DNA of 64,000 nucleotides from PALSA-612 sp963791225 (GTDB lineage: Bacteria > Actinomycetota > Thermoleophilia > Gaiellales > Gaiellaceae). The stretch lies in contig CAWBRV010000003.1 in assembly GCA_963791225.1 (NCBI GenBank), positions 1,550,001 to 1,614,000 of the forward strand, given 5' to 3'. Position numbers and translations under genes: made by a program. Every line of letters starts with the position of its first letter. The first letter of the stretch is position 1. A model generated the notes under the pieces. It saw nothing but the letters and a program-made list of their open reading frames with translations. It made no database searches and was not told the DNA's origin. Positions 52,146 through 59,212 of this stretch are shown here, piece by piece.

Positions 52146-53140
52146 AGACGAGCCTCGGCATCTGGGCGTTCGGCTCCATGGTCACCAGGTTCGTGCCGGG
52201 CGGCTACCAGCCCCAGTGGGCCGGCGAGACGACGGCGCAGCGTGTCCGCCGGGCGGTCGACGGCCTCGGTGACCTGATCGACGGCTACGAGTTCCACTAC
52301 CCGCAGGAGCTCTCCGAGCAGAACGTCGAAGAGGTGAAGGAGGCGCTCGGCGACCACGACGTCTACTGCCTCGCCGGCGGGCTGCACCTCGATCCGCGCT
52401 TCGGCCGCGGCGGCCTCGTCAACCCCGACCCGGACACGCGCGCCGAGGCGTTGAGCGTCGGGGTTGCGGCGGCGCGGTTCGCGGGCGAGCTCGGCGTGCC
52501 GCTGATCGTCTGGCCCGGCATCGAGGGCTACAACTATCCGTTCCAGACGCCGTACAAGGAGAGCTGGGCCTGGTTCATCGACGGGATCGGCGAGGTCGCG
52601 GCCACCTGCAAGGAGGGCGGCGTCGAGCTCTGGCTCGAGCACAAGAACTCCGAGCCGGCGATGAAGATCCTCATGCGCAACATCGGGATGACGCTGCACG
52701 TGATCCACACGCTGCGTGGCCGCGATCTCGACAACGTCAAGGTCAACATGGACTGGCAGCACCTGATCATGAACGGCGAGAACCTGGCCGAGTACGCGGC
52801 GCTGCTGTCGGCCGAGGGCCTGATGGGCCACCACCACGCCAACTCGGGCTGGGGCACGTTCGACGACGACAACATGGTCGGCGCGACCGCGTTCATGGAG
52901 ACGCTCGAGCTCGCGGTCGAGTTGCGCCGCGCGGGCTACGGCGACGACGGGCGCCGGCTCGGCTTTGACCTCTATCCGTACACCGAGGACGCCGTCGCCG
53001 CCGTGAAGCGAAGCGTGCTGCAGTGGCGCTTCATCGACGGCGTGGCCGCGCGGATCGACGACGCGGCCTTGCGAGAAGCGCAGATGCGCAAGGACGCCGT
53101 CGCCGCCTACGAGCTCGTCTACGCCGCTTTGGGTGCCTAG
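52142..53140 (+). CDS. divergent xylose-isomerase-like TIM barrel protein
   Basis: The 332-residue protein is shorter than classic XylA (about 390). Landmarks are IVWPGIEGYNYPF (XylA: WGGREG), LWLEHKNSEPAM (XylA: EPKPNEP, metal Glu), VNMDWQHLIM in the second metal-ligand position, and HHHANSGWGTFDDDNMVG (XylA: HIDLNGQ with FDQD). It lies between the XylF-type importer and xylulokinase, so aldopentose-to-ketopentose isomerisation is the best guess; the exact sugar is inferred. The GTG overlaps the PfpI stop. Confidence 0.82.
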   Translation: MKTSLGIWAFGSMVTRFVPGGYQPQWAGETTAQRVRRAVDGLGDLIDGYEFHYPQELSEQNVEEVKEALGDHDVYCLAGGLHLDPRFGRGGLVNPDPDTRAEALSVGVAAARFAGELGVPLIVWPGIEGYNYPFQTPYKESWAWFIDGIGEVAATCKEGGVELWLEHKNSEPAMKILMRNIGMTLHVIHTLRGRDLDNVKVNMDWQHLIMNGENLAEYAALLSAEGLMGHHHANSGWGTFDDDNMVGATAFMETLELAVELRRAGYGDDGRRLGFDLYPYTEDAVAAVKRSVLQWRFIDGVAARIDDAALREAQMRKDAVAAYELVYAALGA

Positions 53141-53433
53141 CTCACCGAGTCGCGGAACGCGACGGCGGCGTTCGAGAGCTGCGTCGCCTCCTCGATCGGC
53201 ACGATCGGAGTGACGCTGAACCGGAGCCAGGGCACCCACGGCGCGATCGTCTCGAAGAGGGTGGCGGCGCTGTCGGCCTCGATGATCGCGACGCCGCCGC
53301 GTCCGTCGGAGAATCCGTAGAAGCCCTTGAACTCCGCTCCCGCCGGCGGTTGCCACTTCGAGAAGACCGTCAGCGAGCGCTTCGAGCCGGTTTCGCTCGT
53401 GTCGATGAACTCCCAGGTGACGTGGAAGAGCAT
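53137..53433 (-). CDS. DUF3303-like small protein
   Basis: The 98-residue ferredoxin-fold protein begins LFHVTWEFIDTSETG and continues KWQPPAGAEFKGFYG and GVAIIEADSAATLFE, as in DUF3303 proteins. The function is unknown. It lies on the opposite strand between the isomerase and xylulokinase genes, overlapping the former by 4 bases, and so splits the otherwise co-directional pentose genes. Its start is 62 bases from the xylulokinase start. Confidence 0.8.
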   Translation of the reverse strand: MLFHVTWEFIDTSETGSKRSLTVFSKWQPPAGAEFKGFYGFSDGRGGVAIIEADSAATLFETIAPWVPWLRFSVTPIVPIEEATQLSNAAVAFRDSVS

Positions 53434-53495
53434 GTCGTGTCCTTTCCCTCGGTTGGCCTGCGGGGCGGAACCTAACAGGCGATAGGGTCGCGCCC

Positions 53496-54893
53496 GTGAC
53501 AGTCCTCGTCGGACTCGACGTCGGCACGACCGGCGTCAAGGCGGTCGCGATCTCGTCGGAAGGCGAGGTGCTCGCGACCGACGAAGAGGCCTACCCTCTG
53601 TCGACGCCGCAACCAGGCTGGTCCGAGCAGGACCCCGAGGACTGGTGGCGCGCCGCGGAGGCGGTGATGGCGCGCCTCCCGTTCGACGACGTGCGGCTCG
53701 GGTTCTCCGGCCAGATGCACGGGCTCGTGTGCCTCGACGAGGCCGACCGCGTGCTGCGCCCGGCCATTCTCTGGAACGACCAGCGGACGGCGGCCGAGTG
53801 CGTGGAGATCGAGGAGCGTGTCGGGCTCGAACGCCTGATCGAGCTGACCGGGAACCGGGCGCTGACCGGCTTCACGGCGCCGAAGCTCCTCTGGCTGCGC
53901 CGCCACGAGCCCGAGGTCTACGGCCGCATCCGGCGCATCCTGCTGCCGAAGGACTACGTGATGCTGCGGCTGACCGGCGAGCACGGGATCGACGCCGCGG
54001 ACGCGTCGGGGACGCTGCTCTTCGACGTGCGCGGCCGCCAATGGTCGGACGAGGTCGCGGAGGCGCTCGAGATCCCGCACGAGTGGCTCCCGCCCGTGTC
54101 GGAGTCGACCGTCTACGGCGGCGCGGGGGACCAGCAGGCGGCGGCGCTCGGCGCCGGGGTCGTCCGTCCGGGGACGCTCTCGGTCGTCCTCGGCACGTCC
54201 GGCGTCGTCCTTGCGGCGCTCCCGGAGTACCGCGCCGAGCCCGAGGCACGTGTCCACGTTTTCTGCCACGCCGTTCCCGGCATCTGGGAGGCGATGGGCG
54301 TGATGCTGAGCGCGGCCGGCGCGCTGCGCTGGTTCCGCGACACGCTCGCGCCGGGCGTCCCGTTCGAGCAGCTCGTCGCCGAGGCGGAGAACTGGCCGCC
54401 CGGCGCCGAGGGGCTGACCTTCCTGCCCTACCTCGCCGGCGAGCGCACGCCCCACGCGGACCCGTCCGCGCGGGCCATGTTCGAGGGACTGTCCCTCCGA
54501 CACGACCGCGGGGGACTCGTCCGCGCCGTCCTCGAGGGCGTTGCGTACGGCCTCCGCGACTCGCTCGAGCTTCTGCGGGGGCTCGGCGTCGACGCGCAGG
54601 TCGGGCGAGCGTCGGGCGGCGGTGCGCGCAGCCGACTCTGGCTGGAGATCGTCGCCTCGGTGCTCGGCGCCCCGCTCGAACTGACCGAGGTCGAGGAGGG
54701 CTCGGCGTACGGCGCGGCGATGCTCGCGGGCGTCAAGAACGGCGTCTTCGCGAGCGCGGAGGAGGCCGTCGCCGCCTGCGTCCGCGTGCGCGACCGGATC
54801 GAGCCGAACGAGGCGTGGAGCAGCGCGTACGACGAGGGCTATGCTCGCTACCGCGCGCTGTACCCGGCCGTCAAATCTCTGGAGGAACGATGA
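53496..54893 (+). CDS. xylB: xylulokinase
   Basis: XylB phosphorylates D-xylulose to xylulose 5-phosphate for the pentose phosphate pathway. The 465-residue FGGY kinase has GLDVGTTGVKAVAI at the N-terminus, the xylulokinase hallmark GFSGQMHGLV, ILWNDQRT with the catalytic region, the hinge GAGDQQAAALGAG, LGTSGV and the C-terminal RASGGGARSRLWL. TAGGGT (53483-53488) lies 7 bases before the GTG, so it has its own leaderless promoter after the inserted DUF3303 gene. Confidence 0.94.
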   Translation: MTVLVGLDVGTTGVKAVAISSEGEVLATDEEAYPLSTPQPGWSEQDPEDWWRAAEAVMARLPFDDVRLGFSGQMHGLVCLDEADRVLRPAILWNDQRTAAECVEIEERVGLERLIELTGNRALTGFTAPKLLWLRRHEPEVYGRIRRILLPKDYVMLRLTGEHGIDAADASGTLLFDVRGRQWSDEVAEALEIPHEWLPPVSESTVYGGAGDQQAAALGAGVVRPGTLSVVLGTSGVVLAALPEYRAEPEARVHVFCHAVPGIWEAMGVMLSAAGALRWFRDTLAPGVPFEQLVAEAENWPPGAEGLTFLPYLAGERTPHADPSARAMFEGLSLRHDRGGLVRAVLEGVAYGLRDSLELLRGLGVDAQVGRASGGGARSRLWLEIVASVLGAPLELTEVEEGSAYGAAMLAGVKNGVFASAEEAVAACVRVRDRIEPNEAWSSAYDEGYARYRALYPAVKSLEER

Positions 54894-55873
54894 GCTACGA
54901 ACCCGTCCGGTGGGGGATCCTCTCGACCGCAGACATCAACCGCCTCGTGATCCCGCCCGCCCAGGCGTCGCCGAAGGTCGACCTCGTCGCCGTCGCGAGC
55001 CGCACGCAGGAACGCGCCGACGCGTACGCGACGGAGTGGGGGATCCCGCGCGCGCACGGCTCATACGATGCGCTCCTCGCCGACCCCGAGATCGAGGCCG
55101 TCTACATCTCGCTGCCGAACACGATGCACTGCGAGTGGTCGATCCGCGCCGCACAGGCCGGCAAGCACGTGCTCTGCGAGAAGCCGATGGACAGCAATCC
55201 GGACAGGGTCGACGAGGCCTTCGACGCCGCCGATGCGGCGGGCACGCTGCTGACGGAGGCGTTCATGTGGCGGCACAACCCGCAGGCCAGGCGCCTGCGC
55301 GCGCTCCTGGACGAGGGTGCGGTCGGCGACCTGCGTGTCATCCGTTCCTGCTTCTCGTACGGCCTCTTCGACACGACGAACATCCGCCTGCGCCCGGAGG
55401 TCGAGGGCGGCGCGCTCATGGACGTCGGCTGCTACTGCATCAGCGGCTCCCGCCTCGTCGCGGGCAGCGAGCCCGAGCTCGCGTACGGCCAGCAGTGGAC
55501 AGGGCCGAGTGGCACGGACTGGGTCTTCACGGCCTCGCTCCGCTTCCCGGACGATGTGCTGGCGCTCTTCGACTGTGGTACGGCACTGGCGAGCCGCGAC
55601 GAGTTGGAGGCGATCGGGAGTGAGGGCTCGCTCTTCCTCGACGACCCCTGGCACGCTTGCCGGCCGGTGATCGAGCTACGACGGCCTGACGGCGTCGAGC
55701 GGATCGAGATCGAGCCCGAGGACTCGTACGGCCTCGAGCTCGAGAACCTGAGCGACGCGATCCGCGGTGAGGGGGAGCCGCTCGTCGGCCGCGACGACGC
55801 CGTGGCGCAGGCACGCGTGATCGAGGCGCTGTTCAGCTCCGCGGCCTCCGGTGCCGCGATCGAGCTCGACTAG
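54890..55873 (+). CDS. Gfo/Idh/MocA oxidoreductase, D-xylose dehydrogenase-like
   Basis: The 327-residue protein has an N-terminal Rossmann domain (RWGILSTADINRLVIPPA), the family EKP motif LCEKPMDSNP and EAFMWRHNPQARRL, which resembles NADP-dependent D-xylose 1-dehydrogenases and trans-dihydrodiol dehydrogenases. It may oxidise xylose to xylonolactone beside the isomerase route, or act on another sugar. The ATG overlaps the xylB stop (ATGA) and has GGAGG 4 bases upstream within xylB, so it is coupled to xylB. Confidence 0.88.
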   Translation: MSYEPVRWGILSTADINRLVIPPAQASPKVDLVAVASRTQERADAYATEWGIPRAHGSYDALLADPEIEAVYISLPNTMHCEWSIRAAQAGKHVLCEKPMDSNPDRVDEAFDAADAAGTLLTEAFMWRHNPQARRLRALLDEGAVGDLRVIRSCFSYGLFDTTNIRLRPEVEGGALMDVGCYCISGSRLVAGSEPELAYGQQWTGPSGTDWVFTASLRFPDDVLALFDCGTALASRDELEAIGSEGSLFLDDPWHACRPVIELRRPDGVERIEIEPEDSYGLELENLSDAIRGEGEPLVGRDDAVAQARVIEALFSSAASGAAIELD

Positions 55874-56547
55874 AGCACGTCGCGAATCGCGGCGGCCCGC
55901 TCGGTCAGCCCACGGCGCTCGGTCACGGCGAGCTGGAGATCGAGCGGGGCGAGCCTGAGGTCGTGGTCGCGCCAACGGACCGTCTCGACGCGGGCGGCTG
56001 CCTCGGGGCCGTAGTCGTTCGGCGACGCATAGGTGTCGATCTCCGGGTCGACGCCGGCGACCCACTCGATCCGCGCGTGCAGAAACGCGCGCCCGAACCA
56101 GCGCGCGATCCACGCACCCGGCCGGTTGACGCTCACGGGCTCGATGTGGAGGTACCGGAACGCCTCGGCCGCGACCACGGGATCGGCGACGACGAGGTCG
56201 AGGTCGCGCGGCACGACCTCGATTCCCCGTACCGCGAGTGCACCGCTCCCGACGAGGAACCACTCGGCCCGCACCGCGTCCAGCCGCATCGCCACGGCTT
56301 CGAGCGCGTCCTCCCAGGGCGGGATGCGGCGCCCGCACGCCTGCGCCAGGACGTCGTCGAGCGTGCGCTTGAAGCGGGCGTAGGTCTCGTGGAGGCCGGG
56401 CGCGTCGGCCGGAAAGCTGCGCACGAACCCGCCGTTCTCCGCTGTGAACGCGAGGCTGCGGAGCGCTCGGCACAGGTCGGGCTCGTCCGTGTGCGCCACG
56501 AACAGCCCGTTCGCACCCTCGAGCCGGAGCTCGGTCGAGATGCTCAC
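55870..56547 (-). CDS. nucleotidyltransferase-fold protein
   Basis: In this 225-residue protein the middle carries the NTase signature WFLVGSGALAVRG followed by RDLDLVVAD (GS...DxD). A metal-binding aspartate pair is therefore present. The N-terminal 100 residues are helical and of unknown family. It could modify a small molecule or protein, or be the NTase half of an unrecognised pair. The GTG overlaps the stop of the MBL-like gene (GTGA), and its end overlaps the oxidoreductase gene by 4 bases. Confidence 0.65.
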   Translation of the reverse strand: MSISTELRLEGANGLFVAHTDEPDLCRALRSLAFTAENGGFVRSFPADAPGLHETYARFKRTLDDVLAQACGRRIPPWEDALEAVAMRLDAVRAEWFLVGSGALAVRGIEVVPRDLDLVVADPVVAAEAFRYLHIEPVSVNRPGAWIARWFGRAFLHARIEWVAGVDPEIDTYASPNDYGPEAAARVETVRWRDHDLRLAPLDLQLAVTERRGLTERAAAIRDVL

Positions 56548-57173
56548 GGGCGCAGGAGACTCCTGAGCGCGGCGGCGCCGTTGCCGAGCGCCGGTCGGCC
56601 GTGGGAGACGAGAACGTGCTCGATCGGAACTGCGAACAGCGGCTCGAGGCTTGCGCGCAGCTCTTCCTGCCCGACGCCGTCCGGGAGCCACGAGGCGGGG
56701 CAGAGCCGGAGCGATCCGTCGTCTTCGCCGAGGATGACGTCGCCCGCGACCAGCGCCCGGTGAGTAGCGAGGAAGAGCACGACCTCGTTGCTGCGCGCGG
56801 TCGCGTGGGCGACGATGCCTCCGGGCAGCGGATCGCCGGGTCGGAACGCCCGCACGCCGGGTCCCGCACGCCGTTCGACCGCCGCCCGCGCCCTCGACGG
56901 CGCCCACACCTCGGCGTCGTAGCGCTCGGCGAGCTCGCGGGCGCTCCGCGCGTGCCAGAACACGGTGACGAGCACCTGTACGGGCACACCGAGCCGCTCG
57001 ACGTCCCGGTCGAGCGCGGCCAGGAAGCGTCCACCGGTCTCCGGTGGAACGAGCGGGTCGATCAGGCAAATCGCGTCCGGCGACTCGACGTAGACAGAGC
57101 CGACGTCCTGGCGCCACTCCTCGTGGAAGCCCGTCCAGCGCCATAGCCCGTCTTCGATTCGAGTGACTTCCAT
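56544..57173 (-). CDS. metallo-beta-lactamase-fold protein with degenerate metal motif
   Basis: The 209-residue protein has MBL-fold order: GLWRWTGFHEEW, AICLIDPLVPPE (conserved Asp), VLVTVFWHARSARELAERY where THxHxDH is expected, LVAGDVILGEDDG (Asp), and VLVSHGRPALG (last His). The HxHxDH box keeps only its first His, so the normal two-metal hydrolase site is incomplete. It may be a one-metal or non-catalytic relative. The ATG at 57173 follows AAGGTGG by a usual spacing. It is divergent from the cupredoxin gene. Confidence 0.75.
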   Translation of the reverse strand: MEVTRIEDGLWRWTGFHEEWRQDVGSVYVESPDAICLIDPLVPPETGGRFLAALDRDVERLGVPVQVLVTVFWHARSARELAERYDAEVWAPSRARAAVERRAGPGVRAFRPGDPLPGGIVAHATARSNEVVLFLATHRALVAGDVILGEDDGSLRLCPASWLPDGVGQEELRASLEPLFAVPIEHVLVSHGRPALGNGAAALRSLLRP

Positions 57174-57238
57174 CAATCCACCTTGTCGCTCCGTCTCGTA
57201 TCTTGCTTCGACAGAGCTACACAACCAAGGAGGATCTC

Positions 57239-57604
57239 GTGCGGGTACGCATCGCAGTCGTCGCCGCCGTAGTGGCCCTCGGGTCCGCAGGCGCTGCGAT
57301 GGCCTTCTCCCCGGCCGCAACGCCGACGCTGAACGGCAAGGTCGGGCCGGGGTACACGATCAGCCTGAAGAACTCGAAGGGCGCGAAGGTCAAGACGCTC
57401 AAGGCCGGCACCTACAAGATCGTCGTGTCGGACAAGTCGTCCATCCACAACTTCGTCATCGAGGGCAAAGGGGTCTCGAAGGCGGTCACGTCGGTTCCCT
57501 TCACGGGCACCAAGACCGCCATCGTCAAGCTCCGCAAGGGCAAGTACAAATTCTACTGCCACGCCCACGAGAGCTCGATGTTCGGCTTCATCGCGGTGAC
57601 GTAG
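57239..57604 (+). CDS. exported cupredoxin (plastocyanin-like)
   Basis: The 121-residue protein has a signal peptide (IAVVAAVVALGSAGAAMA) and a small beta-rich domain. The type-1 copper ligands are His in SSIHNFVIEG and Cys, His and Met in YKFYCHAHESSMFG. It should carry single electrons or bind copper outside the membrane. The GTG at 57239 has AAGGAGG 7 bases upstream, unlike most genes here. A hairpin terminator follows. Confidence 0.9.
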   Translation: MRVRIAVVAAVVALGSAGAAMAFSPAATPTLNGKVGPGYTISLKNSKGAKVKTLKAGTYKIVVSDKSSIHNFVIEGKGVSKAVTSVPFTGTKTAIVKLRKGKYKFYCHAHESSMFGFIAVT

Positions 57605-57613
57605 AGATAGTTC

Positions 57614-57641
57614 TGAGGGGCGGCCTCTCGGGCGCCCCTCA
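57614..57641. terminator. bidirectional hairpin terminator
   Basis: TGAGGGGCG (57614-57622) pairs with CGCCCCTCA (57633-57641) across a 10-base loop. It lies between the convergent cupredoxin and JAMM genes and covers the JAMM stop. No T-run is present on the plus strand. Confidence 0.6.
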
Positions 57642-58013
57642 CTCGACCTCGATCTCCTCGACACGCCCGGCCTGGATGCGCCAGGCGCGGAGCTCGCCGG
57701 TCGGGCGCGACAGGATCAGATACGGCTTGCCCTCCCAGAGCCCGATGTTCTCGACGTCGGTGCGGGACGGCTCGGCCTTGTCGGTCGGGTGCGAGTGGAA
57801 GACGGCGAGCTCGTAGCCCTCGTCCTCGAGGAAGAAGTCGTCCGGCGAGCCGGGCTTGAGCTGGAAGCGGTACGGGCTCGCGGCCTCGTTCGCTCCCGGG
57901 AGATAGCGCTCGGCGGCACCGTCGCGGAAGGCCAGGAGACCGCAGGCTTCGTTCGGCGCCTCCGCGTCCGCATGCTCTTCGAGCTGACGGCGGATCGCCG
58001 CCGGGACTACCAC
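57639..58013 (-). CDS. JAMM/Mov34 metallopeptidase, Mec-like
   Basis: This 124-residue JAB1/MPN domain protein has the conserved Glu in APNEACGLL and the JAMM motif FHSHPTDKAEPSRTD (HxHx7SxxD), binding zinc. In Mycobacterium tuberculosis the equivalent Mec removes cysteine from the carrier CysO. Here it is the last gene of moeZ, cysO-cysM, mec. The GTG at 58013 overlaps the end of the fusion gene by 7 bases. The same enzyme might also cut the CysO-CysM fusion after Gly-Gly (inference). Confidence 0.92.
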   Translation of the reverse strand: MVVPAAIRRQLEEHADAEAPNEACGLLAFRDGAAERYLPGANEAASPYRFQLKPGSPDDFFLEDEGYELAVFHSHPTDKAEPSRTDVENIGLWEGKPYLILSRPTGELRAWRIQAGRVEEIEVE

Positions 58014-59212
58014 CAGTGGCCGCTCTCCATCGAGCCTTCCGGGTCGGGAGCGTCCCAGAAGTCGGCGGAGAGGTATTTCCAGCCGGCGTCGGCGAGGATG
58101 CAGACGACGACGGCGCCCTCGTCGGCCTCCTCGGCGAGCCGGCGTGCAACGTGGACGACGGCCCCGGCCGAGACGCCGGCGAAGATGCCCTCGCGCTCGA
58201 GCAGCGCCCGCAGGCCGGCGACCGACTCGGCGTTCGACACGAGCAGCTTCCGGTCGAGCTTGGTGACGTCGAGGATGGGTGGGACGTAGCCGTCCTCGAG
58301 CGAGCGGAGGCCCATGACCGGATCGCCCGGGAGTGGCTCGGCGGCCGCGATCACGACGTCGGGGAAGCTCTCGCGCAGGCGCTCGCCGGTGCCCATCAAC
58401 GTGCCGCCGGTGCCGAGGCCGGCGACGAGGACGTCGACGCGGTCGAGCACGTCGGCGATCTCGGCGCCGGTGCCCTCGTAGTGGGCGCGCGGATTGGCCC
58501 CGTTCGCGTACTGGAACGGCATGTAGTAGCGCGGCTCGCGTGCGGCGATCTCGAGGGCCAGCCGTACGGCTCCGTTCGATCCTTCCGGGCCGGGTGAGTC
58601 GATGATCTCGGCGCCGTAGAGCCGCAGCAGCCGCCTGCGCTCCTCGGTCGCGTTCTCCGGCATGACGCAGGTGAGCTTGTAACCCTTCAGGCGCGCGATG
58701 AACGCGAGCGAGATGCCGGTGTTGCCGCTCGTCGGCTCGAGCAGCTCGCGCCCCGGCTGCAGCTCGCCGGAGGCCTCGGCCGTCTCGATCATCGCCTTGG
58801 CGACGCGGTCCTTGATCGAGCCGGTCGGGTTCTGGCCCTCGAGCTTGGCGTAGATCGAGACGCCCTCGGGCGAGAGGCGGGACAGGTGGACGAGCGGCGT
58901 GTGGCCGACCAGTTCGAGCAGCGACGGCGCCAGGTCGACGCGTTGCCCGCCCGCCATCGCCGGCAGCAGGATGACCGTCGAGCCGTCGGCGACCTCGGTC
59001 TCGAGTCCGTCGAGCGTGCGCACGTCCTCGCCCTCGACGTACACGTTGACGAAGGGCGCGATCTCGCCGCCGTCGATGACCTGGCCGCGCAGGTTCGGGA
59101 AGCGCTCGGCGAGGTCGTCGAGCAGGTCGCGGACGGTGTCGCCGGAGGCCTCCACCTCTCGCGCGCCGCCGGTGGCCGTGCGCAGCGTGGGCGGGATGCG
59201 GACGGTCGCCAT
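58007..59212 (-). CDS. CysO-CysM fusion: ubiquitin-like sulfur carrier joined to cysteine synthase
   Basis: The 401-residue protein joins two enzymes that are separate in M. tuberculosis. Residues 1-89 are a MoaD/ThiS beta-grasp carrier (TVRIPPTLRTATGG at the start) ending in LLPAMAGG. After the Gly-Gly it runs on without a stop into a PLP-dependent CysM: LLELVGHTPLVHL, the PLP Lys in NPTGSIKDRVA (Lys134), EPTSGNTGISLAF and GLGTGGTLMGTG. CysM uses O-phosphoserine and CysO thiocarboxylate to make cysteine. Both alternative frames around the junction lack a stop, so this is not a simple frameshift artefact. The ATG overlaps the moeZ stop (TGATG). Confidence 0.93.
   Translation of the reverse strand: MATVRIPPTLRTATGGAREVEASGDTVRDLLDDLAERFPNLRGQVIDGGEIAPFVNVYVEGEDVRTLDGLETEVADGSTVILLPAMAGGQRVDLAPSLLELVGHTPLVHLSRLSPEGVSIYAKLEGQNPTGSIKDRVAKAMIETAEASGELQPGRELLEPTSGNTGISLAFIARLKGYKLTCVMPENATEERRRLLRLYGAEIIDSPGPEGSNGAVRLALEIAAREPRYYMPFQYANGANPRAHYEGTGAEIADVLDRVDVLVAGLGTGGTLMGTGERLRESFPDVVIAAAEPLPGDPVMGLRSLEDGYVPPILDVTKLDRKLLVSNAESVAGLRALLEREGIFAGVSAGAVVHVARRLAEEADEGAVVVCILADAGWKYLSADFWDAPDPEGSMESGHWW

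Noticed and set aside
58940..58960. Frameshift explanation for the CysO-CysM fusion
   Set aside because: Neither alternative frame has a stop near the Gly-Gly codons, and the reading continues directly into conserved CysM sequence, so a single indel would not separate the two genes.
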